NCBI GenBank assembly: GCA_017881315.1
Contig: JADGRB010000014.1
Location: 1 to 40,415 of the forward strand
Direction: 5' to 3'
Origin: Pseudomonadota bacterium
GTDB lineage: Bacteria > Myxococcota_A > Polyangia > Fen-1088
Length of the DNA: 40,415 bases
The notes beneath the pieces were generated by a model. The model did no database searches and was not told the DNA's origin. It worked only from the letters and a program-made list of their open reading frames with translations. Below are positions 19,783 through 28,085 of this stretch, in pieces. The position numbers were made by a program, and so were the translations under genes. The number at the start of each line of letters is the position of its first letter. Position 1 is the stretch's first letter.

Positions 19783-21008
19783 GCGCAGCCCCCACGCCGC
19801 CGCCCACCGGCAAGGGGCTTCGCCGCGCCTCGCTGGGCACGCTGTTCCTGACGGTCTTTCTGGATCTGCTCGGCTTCGGACTGGTGATCCCGTTCCTGCC
19901 GGGGATCGCGCGGCGGCTCGGCGCCGGCGACTTCATGGCCACGCTGCCGGGGGCGGTCTTCTCGGTGATGCAGTTCCTCTTCATCCCGATCTGGGGCCGT
20001 CTCTCCGACCGGGTGGGAAGACGACCGGTGCTGCTCTGGAGCATCGCCGCCTCGGCCACCGGCATGACGCTGCTGGGCCTGGCGCCCTCGCTGCTGCTGC
20101 TGTTCGCCGCGCGGATCTGGAGCGGCGTCGCGACGGCCAACATCGCGGTCGCGCAAGCCTATATCGCCGACGTGACGCCGCCCGAGCAGCGCTCGCGGGG
20201 GATGGCGATCATCGGCATCGCCTTCGGGCTGGGATTCATCCTCGGCCCCTTCATCGGCGGCGAGCTGTCGCGGTTCCACGTCTTCGGTCGGGAGGGAATG
20301 TTGCCCCCGTTCGTGGCGGCGGGCCTGTCGACGATCAACTTTTTTCTCGCCCTGCGCACCTTGCCGGAGTCGCTGCCCCTCGAAGCGCGCGGCCGCTCGG
20401 TGCGCAAGGCCTCCCCCATCGATCTGGGCGCGTTTCGAGCCGCGGTGGCCGTCCCCGGGGTCGGGGCGGCGGTCGCCATCAACTTCATCTTCTATCTCTG
20501 GTTCTCCGGCATGGAGCAGACCTTCCGGCTGTTCACGGCGGACGGCTTTGGAATGTCCGACGCCGGAACGGGGCGGGTCTTTGGGCTGGTGGGGCTGGTG
20601 AGCGCGGTCGTACAGGGCGGCCTGGTCTCACGTCTGGTGCCGCGGTTCGGCGAAGCGCGTCTCATCCGAGGCGGCCTCTGGATAACCGCCGCGGCCTTCG
20701 CGTTGCTCGGCGTCTCGCCGCTGTTCGGGGCGTGGGGAAAGGCGGCGCTGCTCACCGCGTCCGCGCTCATCGCCTGTGGCAGCGGCCTCACCTCACCGAC
20801 GCTGCCGGCGTTCGCCTCGCGCCGCGCCAGCGCGACCACGCAGGGTCTCACCCTGGGGACGCTGCAGTCGGCGTCGGCGCTGGCCCGCGCGCTCGGACCG
20901 ATCCTGGGCGGCGCGCTCTACGCCGGGATCGATCCCCGCGCGCCCTATCTGGTCGGCGCGGTCGGCCTCCTCGGCGCCGCGCTGCTGGCCGCCGCCCGCC
21001 TGCCGTGA
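19779..21008 (+). CDS. MFS transporter, DHA1/TetA-like drug:proton antiporter
   Basis: The track ORF begins at 19452 inside the LMF gene. The likely start is TTG 19779, which overlaps the LMF stop as TTGA and gives 409 residues beginning SAAPTPPPTGKGLRRASLGTLFLTVFLDLLGFGLVIPFLPGIARRLG. Twelve TM helices can be traced. The loop 2-3 motif A is WGRLSDRVGRRPVLL and motif C-like GIAFGLGFILGPFIGG is present, as in TetA-type exporters. The substrate is unknown. It is the last gene of the kinase-deacetylase-LMF operon and ends in a hairpin shared with the convergent FHA-GGDEF gene. Confidence 0.88.
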   Translation: MSAAPTPPPTGKGLRRASLGTLFLTVFLDLLGFGLVIPFLPGIARRLGAGDFMATLPGAVFSVMQFLFIPIWGRLSDRVGRRPVLLWSIAASATGMTLLGLAPSLLLLFAARIWSGVATANIAVAQAYIADVTPPEQRSRGMAIIGIAFGLGFILGPFIGGELSRFHVFGREGMLPPFVAAGLSTINFFLALRTLPESLPLEARGRSVRKASPIDLGAFRAAVAVPGVGAAVAINFIFYLWFSGMEQTFRLFTADGFGMSDAGTGRVFGLVGLVSAVVQGGLVSRLVPRFGEARLIRGGLWITAAAFALLGVSPLFGAWGKAALLTASALIACGSGLTSPTLPAFASRRASATTQGLTLGTLQSASALARALGPILGGALYAGIDPRAPYLVGAVGLLGAALLAAARLP

Positions 21009-21012
21009 CGGT

Positions 21013-21035
21013 CGGCCCGCTCTCGGGACGGGCCG
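21013..21035. terminator. Hairpin between convergent MFS and FHA-GGDEF genes
   Basis: CGGCCCG (21013-21019) and CGGGCCG (21029-21035) form a perfect 7-bp stem around a 9-base loop, placed 4 bases past the MFS stop and 7 bases before the end of the opposing gene. It could stop transcription from either side. No T-run is present. Confidence 0.4.
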
Positions 21036-21042
21036 CTTCCGC

Positions 21043-22026
21043 CTACGCCGACGGCTTGCTGTCTTTTCGCGGCTCGGGTCTGGGGGTCTTTTCCGAGCCG
21101 TGCACACAGACGCGGTTGCGGCCGCTCCGCTTGGCCTCGTAGAGCGCCTTGTCCGCCGCGGCCAGGAACGCGGCGTGGTCGGTGATCCCGCTCTCAGGAA
21201 TCGACGCGATGCCGAGGCTGATGGTGACCGGGATTTCCTTCCCGCCGAAGGTGAACCTGCGCTCCTCGACGGTGCGCCGCAGGCGCTCGGCCACGATCTT
21301 GGCACCTGCCTGATCCGAACCGCGACACAGCACCGTAAACTCCTCGCCGCCGAAGCGCGCCAGCACGTCTTCCGTGCGCAGCAACTCCGCCATCAGCTGC
21401 GACAGCTCCGAGAGCACGAAATCCCCCGCCGGGTGCCCATGGGTGTCGTTGATCTTCTTGAAGTGATCGATGTCGAGAAAGATGAGCGCCAGCGGCCCTC
21501 CGTGACGGGCGGCGAAGGCGAACTCCTTTTCCAGGTAGTCGGTGAAGTACTTCTTGTTGAAGACCTTGGTGAGCCCGTCGCGCAGCGCCGATTCGTACAT
21601 CTGGCGCTGGAACACCTCGTCCAGATAGTCGTGGTAGGTAAACTTCAGAATGGTCGTCGAGCCGACCATGATCTTGTCCCCGTCGGTGAGCTCGCGTCGG
21701 TCGACGCGGATGCCGTTGCAGAAGGTGCCGTTGGTCGAGCCCAGATCGACCAGAATGATCTTTTCGCCGTCGCGCATGAACTGGCAGTGCTCGCGCGAGA
21801 CCCCCTCGTCGTTCAGTCGGATGGTCACCGACGGGCCGCGGCCCACGATGGTCTTGTCCTCCTGCAGCTTGAACATCTCGCCGGCGCTGACGCCGGCCAG
21901 CACCACCAGGTAGGCGAGGTTCCGCTTCTGCTCCTTGTCAGACTCCGGGGGGACCGCCGGTTTGGTGGCCGTCGAGTCCGTCGGGGCGCTGGCCCCGTCC
22001 CCGCTTCCGCTCTTCCTGGCGCGCAT
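21043..22026 (-). CDS. FHA-GGDEF diguanylate cyclase
   Basis: A 327-residue soluble protein. After a polar 35-residue N-terminus comes an FHA domain (about 38-130: TIVGRGPSVTIRLNDEGVSREHCQF ... DLGSTNGTFCNGI), which binds phosphothreonine peptides, then a GGDEF domain (about 148-310) with the active motif GGEEF at 226-230 and LALIFLDIDHFKKINDTHGHPAGD. The inhibitory I-site RTED lies five residues before GGEEF, so product inhibition by c-di-GMP is expected. FHA suggests that a Ser/Thr kinase controls or localises it. Start ATG 22026. Three direct repeats lie just upstream (22062-22101). Confidence 0.92.
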   Translation of the reverse strand: MRARKSGSGDGASAPTDSTATKPAVPPESDKEQKRNLAYLVVLAGVSAGEMFKLQEDKTIVGRGPSVTIRLNDEGVSREHCQFMRDGEKIILVDLGSTNGTFCNGIRVDRRELTDGDKIMVGSTTILKFTYHDYLDEVFQRQMYESALRDGLTKVFNKKYFTDYLEKEFAFAARHGGPLALIFLDIDHFKKINDTHGHPAGDFVLSELSQLMAELLRTEDVLARFGGEEFTVLCRGSDQAGAKIVAERLRRTVEERRFTFGGKEIPVTISLGIASIPESGITDHAAFLAAADKALYEAKRSGRNRVCVHGSEKTPRPEPRKDSKPSA

Positions 22027-22061
22027 CTGACGCGTTCATCCTAAGCTGAAGCGCGGACTTT

Positions 22062-22101
22062 GTCATAGCCGCTGTCGTTATAGCCGCTCGTCATAGTCGC
22101 T
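22062..22101 (-). repeat. Three 12-bp direct repeats AGCGRCTATRAC upstream of the FHA-GGDEF gene
   Basis: On the minus strand AGCGACTATGAC (22101-22090), AGCGGCTATAAC (22088-22077) and AGCGGCTATGAC (22073-22062) follow each other with 1- and 3-base gaps. They lie 36-75 bases upstream of the diguanylate cyclase ATG; the first copy covers the end of sixA. Each has a TATRAC core like a -10 element. They may be operator copies or a promoter duplication. Confidence 0.6.
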
Positions 22102-22582
22102 CTCTTCGGCCCCGGGCGTCGATGCGCCAGCGCAGGGTCCCCGGCCCGTCGATGCCGTCGGGCAGGCGGATCCGCAGCGCCTCCGCCTTGCGCAGGGGCG
22201 GGTGTCGCGGCTTCTGCGTTAGCGCCGCCGCCAGCGCCGAGACAATGGGTTCGTGGGCGACGAGCGCGATCGACTGCGTCTCCGGCTGGTTGCGTCCGGC
22301 CGCCTCGAGGAATGCGATCAGCCGCGACACCGCCCCCTCGGGGACCAGCAGCTCGCTGACCAGGATCCTCTCGCCGTGGTCGATGGCGGCCGCGACGATC
22401 TCGGCGGTCTGGACGGCCCGCACCAGCGGGCTCGATACCATCAGATCGAAGCCGACGCCGTGGCGGCAGAGCGCGCGTCCGAGGCGCCGCGAATCACCGC
22501 GGCCGCGCAAGGTGAGCGCGCGCGCCTCGTCCCGGGGCGCGTCGTCGCCGGCCTCCGCGTGTCGGATCAGCGTGACCCGCAT
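22091..22582 (-). CDS. sixA: SixA-type phosphohistidine phosphatase
   Basis: A 163-residue histidine-phosphatase-superfamily protein beginning MRVTLIRHAEAGDDAP, with the RHG-type catalytic motif RHAEA (His near residue 8). SSPLVRAVQTAEIVA contains the phosphate-binding Arg, and LVAHEPIVSALAAAL contains the second catalytic His. Length and the missing cap domain fit SixA, which dephosphorylates His-containing phosphotransfer proteins (and NPr in E. coli). The AQT-type signature distinguishes it from phosphoglycerate mutases. Start ATG 22582. It precedes the FHA-GGDEF gene with 64 bases between, and follows the winged-helix gene by 15 bases. Confidence 0.85.
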   Translation of the reverse strand: MRVTLIRHAEAGDDAPRDEARALTLRGRGDSRRLGRALCRHGVGFDLMVSSPLVRAVQTAEIVAAAIDHGERILVSELLVPEGAVSRLIAFLEAAGRNQPETQSIALVAHEPIVSALAAALTQKPRHPPLRKAEALRIRLPDGIDGPGTLRWRIDARGRRERL

Positions 22583-22597
22583 GTGGGCCGCGGGCCG

Positions 22598-23218
22598 TCA
22601 GGAGCCCTGGTGACCGGTCCCGGCGTCGTGTCCGCCGGAATCGCCCGGGCCCGACGGGGCCGGCACCGACTCCGGCGACGGGACCGCGATGCTGCCCGGA
22701 CCTGGCGCGGCTTCGGTGGCGCTCGTCGCTTCGGGCGCTGGCGCCGCAGCGGGAGCTGGCGGCGCGGGGGGCGGCCCCGCATCGATGCCGTGCTTCTTGA
22801 GCGCGGCCAGATAGTGGTCGCGCTCGGCGATCGCCGTCAGGAGGCGCTGCCTCATGATGTCGTTGTTCTGCTTGAGGCGCGTGATGTCGGAGAGATCCCG
22901 CTGGCGCGTCGAATCGACCCGCGACGCGCGGGCGAAGGCCTTCAGGAACTCCGCCTGCCCGAGCTCGGCCATGCCGGTCGCGTTGTATTTTCCGACCTCG
23001 ACCTTCTCGAGGTAGCCCTCGGCCGCCAGCCCGAGCAGCGCCTTCGAGACCTGAGGCTCGCCCGCGCCGATCGACAGCGACACATCGACCGGCGAGAACG
23101 CCTCGTTGGCCGCCGCCAGTCGTTTGAGCTCGTCGAAGAGCTCCTGCCGGTCGACCTTGGCCCCGGCATCGCCGCCGAAAGAGCTCCTGCTGCTGGTGTG
23201 GCTCCGCTTGAGGCTCAT
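22598..23218 (-). CDS. Winged-helix/coiled-coil protein with Pro/Ala-rich tail, function unknown
   Basis: A 206-residue protein. After a Ser-rich N-terminus, residues about 22-80 (DRQELFDELKRLAAANEAFSPVDVSLSIGAGEPQVSKALLGLAAEGYLEKVEVGKYNAT) look like a winged-helix DNA-binding domain: helix-turn-helix with PQVSKALLGLAAEGYL as the recognition part and EKVEVGKY as the wing. Residues about 88-140 form a coiled coil (DITRLKQNNDIMRQRLLTAIAERDHYLAALKK). The last 60 residues are Pro/Ala/Gly-rich. ATG 23218 is preceded by AGGAG (23227-23231). I do not recognise the family. A dimeric transcription regulator or a structural scaffold are both possible. Confidence 0.7.
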   Translation of the reverse strand: MSLKRSHTSSRSSFGGDAGAKVDRQELFDELKRLAAANEAFSPVDVSLSIGAGEPQVSKALLGLAAEGYLEKVEVGKYNATGMAELGQAEFLKAFARASRVDSTRQRDLSDITRLKQNNDIMRQRLLTAIAERDHYLAALKKHGIDAGPPPAPPAPAAAPAPEATSATEAAPGPGSIAVPSPESVPAPSGPGDSGGHDAGTGHQGS

Positions 23219-23277
23219 GCCCGTATCTCCTGTCCGAATTGGCGTGCGTTATACCATCAATTGGCCGGCCGGCTTGG

Positions 23278-24762
23278 CTAGAAGCCGATCTGCACGGCCG
23301 CGCGCACGCGATGCGCGGTCGGCGCGGTCTGCGCGTCCGGAGAGGTCAGGTGGCTGTAGTCCATCTGCACCTTGATCCGGTGCCCGCGCAGGTAGGCGCT
23401 CACGGCGCCGCTCTGCTCGTCCTCACGGTGCCCGCGCAGGAGGTGCTCCTCGGCGGTCGCGCCGTAGAGGGGGAGATCGGCCCGCCCGATGCGCGCGGCC
23501 ACCTGCAACCGGTGCGGCAGGATGAAGGCGCTGGCCTCGATGTACCCGCCCCAGTACCGGCGCGACGCGGCGGCGATTCCCGGATCCTCCAGCCGCCCGA
23601 ACCACTCGGCCTCCAGCGATGCCCCACGCCAGAGCGCGCGCAGCTCGGCCCCCCCCTGCCAGACGGCGACGTTGTCGGTTCGGCCGTCGCCGTCCAGATC
23701 GGTCGGCGCCATCGGATCGGCCGTGCGCGCGACGACGTCCGTCGGGACCAGGTTGTAGGTGCCCGACAGACCGATCGCCAGCAACGGACGCCGGTGGCCG
23801 TCGATGTCCCCCTGGCTCGCGGGGAGCGCCCCGAACGGCGAGGCCACCACGCGCAGCGCGTAGGCGAGATCGATGTTGTCGTTGGAGAGCCCGGCGCCCG
23901 CACCATTGAGAATCGCCGCCTGCACCGTGAGACGGCCGGGGATCGGACGGCCGATCAGCATCGCGCCGACGTCGCGCTCGAGCGAGAAGGCCGTCATCGG
24001 CGTCGAGAAATCCACGAACTCCAGCTCGGCCTCCCAGTACTGCCGCTGCAGGCCATAGGGGACCTTGAACTGCCCCGCTTCGATGGTCAGCAGGCGGGAG
24101 GGACGCCAGGCCACGTACGCGTCCTTGAGGTGTTGCCCCGGCGCCGCGTCGAGCTGCATGCGATACTCCAAGAAAGGACCGGCGACGTGCCCCTCAAGGA
24201 TGATCTCGGCGTGCGCGACGGAGAAGTTGGAGACGTCTGGCGGCGCGAAGTCTTGCGCCCCCCGGGAGGCGATCTGGCCGGTGTAGATCGCCTGCACCCG
24301 CGCGCGGGGGCGGAGATAGAAACCATTGTCGGGCGACCGGATCTCGAGACCGCCGTCGCGAAACCTCACCACACGCGTCTCGGGCGGCAGCGCGTCGCGC
24401 GCGGCGGACGCCTGGCGCTGCGTCTCCGCCTGGCGCGCATCCAGATCGTCGAGGCGCCGGCGGATGTCGTCGTACGAGGCCCGCTGCCGCTCCAGCGCTT
24501 CGAGCTCTCTGCGCAGCTCGATGACCTGCGCTTCCGCCTCCTGCGCGGCGCGCTGGGCCGCGGCGGCCTGCGTCTCCGCCTCCGCGGCCGTGTCGGCGGG
24601 GGCCGGAGGCACCGGCGGGATGAAGGGCGTAGCCGGCGGAATCGGATTGCCGGCAGCCGGGGGCCCGTCGGCGGCGCGGGCCACGAACGGATGGACGAGG
24701 AGGACGACAACGGCGAGCAGGACGCCGCGCCTCGCCGTTCGCCGCCAGACGAAGCCCGTCAC
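23278..24762 (-). CDS. Outer-membrane porin of the OprO/OprP (phosphate-selective porin) family
   Basis: The track ORF extends to 25701 antisense through lgt; the real start is GTG 24762, 2 bases after the lgt stop, giving 494 residues. A signal peptide covers about residues 1-31 (RRGVLLAVVVLLVHPFVARA with a likely ARA-AD cleavage). Residues about 45-110 form a coiled coil rich in Ala/Gln/Glu, as in trimeric OprP-type porins. The barrel follows: GFYLRPRARVQAIYTG, VAHAEIILEGHVAGPFLEYRMQLD, LKDAYVAWRP, IEAGQFKVPYGLQRQYW, and a terminal Phe (VRAAVQIGF) recognised by the BAM machinery. Actual ion preference is not deducible. Confidence 0.85.
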   Translation of the reverse strand: MTGFVWRRTARRGVLLAVVVLLVHPFVARAADGPPAAGNPIPPATPFIPPVPPAPADTAAEAETQAAAAQRAAQEAEAQVIELRRELEALERQRASYDDIRRRLDDLDARQAETQRQASAARDALPPETRVVRFRDGGLEIRSPDNGFYLRPRARVQAIYTGQIASRGAQDFAPPDVSNFSVAHAEIILEGHVAGPFLEYRMQLDAAPGQHLKDAYVAWRPSRLLTIEAGQFKVPYGLQRQYWEAELEFVDFSTPMTAFSLERDVGAMLIGRPIPGRLTVQAAILNGAGAGLSNDNIDLAYALRVVASPFGALPASQGDIDGHRRPLLAIGLSGTYNLVPTDVVARTADPMAPTDLDGDGRTDNVAVWQGGAELRALWRGASLEAEWFGRLEDPGIAAASRRYWGGYIEASAFILPHRLQVAARIGRADLPLYGATAEEHLLRGHREDEQSGAVSAYLRGHRIKVQMDYSHLTSPDAQTAPTAHRVRAAVQIGF

Positions 24763-24764
24763 GG

Positions 24765-25883
24765 TCAGCGCCGCTTGCGTCGTTTGGGCGTCGCCGCTAC
24801 CGGATGACCGCCCGCGGCCCCGCCGGCCGCCGCCAGGGCCGGCGTCTGCCACAGGCGGAGGCTCTCGGGATCGCGGCGGTAGCGGCGCACCAGCGCGACG
24901 AGTAGAGCGAGGCCCAGCACCACCGACGCGATGCCGATGAATTGGGAGGTCGACAGCGATCCGACGTTTCCGCGCTGATCGTCGTCGCGCACGATCTCGA
25001 TGAGCGGACGCATGATGCCGTAGCCCAGGACCCACCCCAGAAAGACCTGACCCGAGAACCGACGGTACCGGCGGATGAGCATCAAGATCGCGAACAGGCT
25101 CAGTCCCACCAGCGCTTCGTAGATCTGCGTCGGGTGAACGGGGTACGACCAGGCGGCGTCCCGCGCGAGGCCGAGATCCCGCACATGGTGCTGCCAGGCC
25201 GGGCTTCCCTGCGGCGCCAGCGCGCTCGGCCCGGGGAAACGGATCGCCCAGGGGAGGCTGCTGCGCGCGCCGAAGTCGCACCCGAACAGGAAGCACCCCA
25301 TGCGGGTGATCGCGGTGCCCAGCACCACCCCCGGCGCCACCACGTCGGCCCATTGCAAGAGCGGAATCTTGCGCTTGCGGCAGCCATACCAGCTGGCGAG
25401 GAAGCCGCCGATCATGCCGCCGTAGGCCACCAGGCCGCCCCGGTTGACCATGAACATCTCGGTCACGCTGTCGAAGTCTGAAAGGTTGGTGAGGACGTAG
25501 AGGACGCGCGATCCGATGATCGACCAGACCGCCGTCCACATGTACATCGTGCCGGCCTCTTGCTGATCGATGTTGTCCTGCTTGGCGAGCCGCATCACCA
25601 GGAACCACCCCACCACCAGTGAGGTCCCCAGCATCACGCCGTACGAATAGATCGGCACCGGCGTCCAGGGATGTCCGAAGCCCGCGGCGCTCGGGGTCCA
25701 CGAGCCCGACTTCATGCCGATCAGGACCTCGGCGGCCACCAGCAGGTAAAGGGGCGTCGACGACAACGGGATCGATCGATCCTTTCGCCGCTGGATGAGG
25801 TCGCGCAGGAAGATCCCCAGCGCGAGCGCGAGCGCGGCGACGAAGAGGAGCTTGGCCGGGATATTTACGAGGATGGGGCGCAT
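24765..25883 (-). CDS. lgt: Prolipoprotein diacylglyceryl transferase
   Basis: Lgt transfers diacylglycerol from phosphatidylglycerol to the lipobox Cys of prolipoproteins in the inner membrane. Seven or so TM helices can be followed. Family motifs: PIYSYGVMLGTSLVVGWFL, SRVLYVLTN, RGGLVAYGGMIGGFLASWYGCRK, ITRMGCFLFGCDFG (the RxGNFxNGE equivalent, in the Cys-rich form common in deltaproteobacteria), HPTQIYEALVGL. I start it at ATG 25883 (372 residues) instead of the track's GTG 25922, because a promoter-like sequence overlaps the longer start. The C-terminal tail (AAAGGAAGGHPVAATPKRRKRR) is an extension. Confidence 0.92.
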   Translation of the reverse strand: MRPILVNIPAKLLFVAALALALGIFLRDLIQRRKDRSIPLSSTPLYLLVAAEVLIGMKSGSWTPSAAGFGHPWTPVPIYSYGVMLGTSLVVGWFLVMRLAKQDNIDQQEAGTMYMWTAVWSIIGSRVLYVLTNLSDFDSVTEMFMVNRGGLVAYGGMIGGFLASWYGCRKRKIPLLQWADVVAPGVVLGTAITRMGCFLFGCDFGARSSLPWAIRFPGPSALAPQGSPAWQHHVRDLGLARDAAWSYPVHPTQIYEALVGLSLFAILMLIRRYRRFSGQVFLGWVLGYGIMRPLIEIVRDDDQRGNVGSLSTSQFIGIASVVLGLALLVALVRRYRRDPESLRLWQTPALAAAGGAAGGHPVAATPKRRKRR

Positions 25884-25906
25884 GGGGGCAGAACAGCCGT
25901 GGCCTC

Positions 25907-25935
25907 TAGATATTCCGCCCACCCCGCGACGTCAA
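25907..25935 (-). promoter_or_regulatory. Candidate promoter of lgt-porin
   Basis: On the minus strand TTGACG (25935-25930), 17 bases, TATCTA (25912-25907). Initiation near 25900 would give a leader of about 17 bases before ATG 25883. The -10 matches only TAT of the consensus, so this is moderate evidence. Confidence 0.4.
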
Positions 25936-25955
25936 TGCGGGGCTGCGGCGGCCCA

Positions 25956-27677
25956 CTATCTTCGCCTGCGCGGTTTGCGTGGGCGTCCCGCGAACCAGGC
26001 CAAGATCAGGAGCAGACCGGATAGGCCGGCGGCGAGCCCGGCGATCCAGGTGGCGCGGGGCTGGCCCCGGCCGTTGAAGACCGTCGCCAGCGCCGCCCCG
26101 GTGGCGGCCAGGAGGCCCCAGAGGATCTGCTGTCCGGCGTAGTAGAGCAGGCGCGCGTTTTCGTCGAGGTTGTGAAAGCCGACCTCGATCTCGCCGCGCA
26201 GCGCGCGATCCATGAACCGCTGCAGCTCGCCGGGGAGCGACAGCGCCGAGAGCGCCATCTCGCGCGACGCCTCCAGCACGATCTCCGACCACTGCTTCTT
26301 CTCGCCGAGCAGGAAGCGCTCCAGATAGGGCTCGATGATGGCGGCCGGGTTCATCTCCGGATCGAGCGTAGTGCAGACGCCCAGCAGCAGCAGCAGCGTG
26401 CGCTCGAGGAGGATCCACTCCTTGGGGATGTGGAAGGCGTCGCGCAGGTCGGCCAGGCTCACGTTGAGATCGCGCAGGTCGAGCAGGCTGCCCAGGCTCT
26501 TCTCGGTGTCGAACTTGAGGTCCTTGAGCGAGAAGCCCTCGGCCGAGACCTGGACCCGCATCTTGTCGTGGAAATACTGGACGACGCGGTCGAAGACCTC
26601 CGGGTCCGCGCGGCGCGAGATGAATCCCATCTCCTTCATCGCGGAGACGATCCGGACCGTGTCGCGCGTGATCGCGCCCTGGACGAACGACATCATGCCC
26701 CGCCGCATCGACTCGCTGACCGTCGCGGTGGCGCCGAAGTCCAGGAACACGATGGTGGGCGGCCCACCCGGCGTGACCGGCGTCTGAACCAGCAGGTTTC
26801 CGGGGTGCGGATCGGCGTGATAGAGGCCGTCGATGAAGATCTGCTGGCAGTAGGCCTCGACGCAGATGCGGGCCGCCGCGCGCCGGTCGACCTTGAGGCT
26901 CTCCAGCCGCTCCAGGTCGGCGACCTTCGGTCCCTCCATCCACTCGGTGGTCAGCACGCGCGCCGTCGAGAACGCCGCCATCACGCGCGGAAAGCGCACC
27001 TGCGAGGCGGGCGTCTTGCGGGCGGCGAAGTTGGCGGCGATCTTCTGGATCGCCGCCGCTTCGAGCCGATAGTCCAGCTCGGCCAGGACCATCTCGCGGA
27101 TCTCGCGGTAGATGGTGTCGAAGCCGTAGTCGGGCATGAACCAGCGCAGGATGCCGAAGATGCGCTGGAGCGCCCGCAGATCGATGCGGACGATCTCCTC
27201 GATGTCCGGATACTGAACCTTGACCGCCACCTCTTCGCCCGAGGCGAGGCGGGCGCGGTGCACCTGCCCGATCGACGCCGACGCCACCGGCTCGGTCGAA
27301 AACTCGGCGAACACTTCGGTGGGCGCCCGCCCGCCGAACTCCTCGCGCAGCCGCGCCTCGATGTCCCGGTAGGGGCGGGGCGGCACCTGATCCTGGAGGC
27401 GCTGCAGCTCCTCGCGGAAGGCATCGGGCAGCACGTTGGCCATGATGCTGATGAGCTGGCCCACCTTGATGAAGAGCCCGCGCAACCGCAAGATGGCCGC
27501 CTCGATCCGGCGGGCATTCTTGCGGTGCTTGGCCAGCGTGAGCCGTTGCACCGACTCGGGGCCGCGAAACCGACGGGAGATCGAGAGCCCAAAATAGGAG
27601 AGCGCGACCTGGGTGGTCACGAAGTAAGCGGAGAAAAGGCGCGCCCGGCCCGACAAAGCGCCGTGAGGATATCGCAC
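25956..27677 (-). CDS. AarF/ABC1/UbiB-type atypical kinase with two C-terminal TM helices
   Basis: A 573-residue ABC1/UbiB-family protein. It carries the family's KxGQ motif (LFIKVGQLISIMANVLP), the Ala-rich nucleotide loop VASASIGQVHRARL, VAVKVQYPDIEE, the ExD-type LAELDYRLEA, catalytic YHADPHPGNLLV and metal-binding FLDFGATATVS. Members support quinone biosynthesis or lipid transport and act as ATPases more than kinases. Two hydrophobic helices near 520-560 anchor it. Start GTG 27677 leaves only 29 bases to the divergent gene; GTG at codon 20 (27620) is an alternative. The next gene downstream, 72 bases on, is lgt. Confidence 0.88.
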   Translation of the reverse strand: MRYPHGALSGRARLFSAYFVTTQVALSYFGLSISRRFRGPESVQRLTLAKHRKNARRIEAAILRLRGLFIKVGQLISIMANVLPDAFREELQRLQDQVPPRPYRDIEARLREEFGGRAPTEVFAEFSTEPVASASIGQVHRARLASGEEVAVKVQYPDIEEIVRIDLRALQRIFGILRWFMPDYGFDTIYREIREMVLAELDYRLEAAAIQKIAANFAARKTPASQVRFPRVMAAFSTARVLTTEWMEGPKVADLERLESLKVDRRAAARICVEAYCQQIFIDGLYHADPHPGNLLVQTPVTPGGPPTIVFLDFGATATVSESMRRGMMSFVQGAITRDTVRIVSAMKEMGFISRRADPEVFDRVVQYFHDKMRVQVSAEGFSLKDLKFDTEKSLGSLLDLRDLNVSLADLRDAFHIPKEWILLERTLLLLLGVCTTLDPEMNPAAIIEPYLERFLLGEKKQWSEIVLEASREMALSALSLPGELQRFMDRALRGEIEVGFHNLDENARLLYYAGQQILWGLLAATGAALATVFNGRGQPRATWIAGLAAGLSGLLLILAWFAGRPRKPRRRR

Positions 27678-27680
27678 CTG

Positions 27681-27694
27681 CCGCGGCTCCGCGG
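27681..27694. repeat. CCGCGG-CT-CCGCGG in the 29-base divergent gap
   Basis: Two palindromic CCGCGG hexamers, 2 bases apart, lie between the divergent starts of the AarF-like gene and the 119-residue gene. This could be an operator shared by both genes, or chance in GC-rich DNA. Confidence 0.5.
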
Positions 27695-27706
27695 TAACCT
27701 TCCGCC

Positions 27707-28066
27707 ATGGGTGACGACGCCAAGACCAACGCGGGCGACCGCCAGGAGGATTCGGCGCCGGAGACGGTCGCCGAAGAGGACGACGTCACCGGGCGCGGCG
27801 AGGACCGCAGCGGGATCAGCGACTTCGTTCGCCGGGCCGTCTCGGCCGGCGTCGGGGCCGCGAGCCGTTCGAAGGACGACATCATGCGCGCCGCCGCCGG
27901 CGAGGTCCGGACCTGGCTCGAGCACCTCAACTTCAACGACGAGGTCGTCAAGGCGCTCGCCAAGATGGTCATCGAGGTGAAGACCGAGATCCGATTCCGG
28001 GCCACCGACGAGGGGAAGCTGGTCTCCGAGACCAGCAACGACGTCAAGGTCAAACCCAGCCGCTGA
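27707..28066 (+). CDS. Small acidic/helical protein, function unknown
   Basis: A 119-residue soluble protein. The first 35 residues are acidic and likely disordered (GDDAKTNAGDRQEDSAPETVAEEDD). The core SGISDFVRRAVSAGVGAASRSKDDIMRAAAGEVRTWLEHLNFNDEVVKALAKMVIEVKTEIRFRATDEGKLVSE looks like amphipathic helices followed by a beta hairpin (IEVKTEIRFR). It resembles small conserved proteins I associate with myxobacteria; the membrane-surface or phasin-like helix pattern is suggestive only. Start ATG 27707, no strong Shine-Dalgarno. It is divergent from the AarF-like gene and convergent with the methyltransferase. Confidence 0.7.
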   Translation: MGDDAKTNAGDRQEDSAPETVAEEDDVTGRGEDRSGISDFVRRAVSAGVGAASRSKDDIMRAAAGEVRTWLEHLNFNDEVVKALAKMVIEVKTEIRFRATDEGKLVSETSNDVKVKPSR

Positions 28067-28085
28067 GCGGCCACCCCGCGCGGCG

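Noticed and set aside
25883-25922. Longer lgt start at GTG 25922
   Set aside because: It would lie within the spacer of the candidate promoter, and family N-termini fit ATG 25883 (MRPILVNIPAKLLF).
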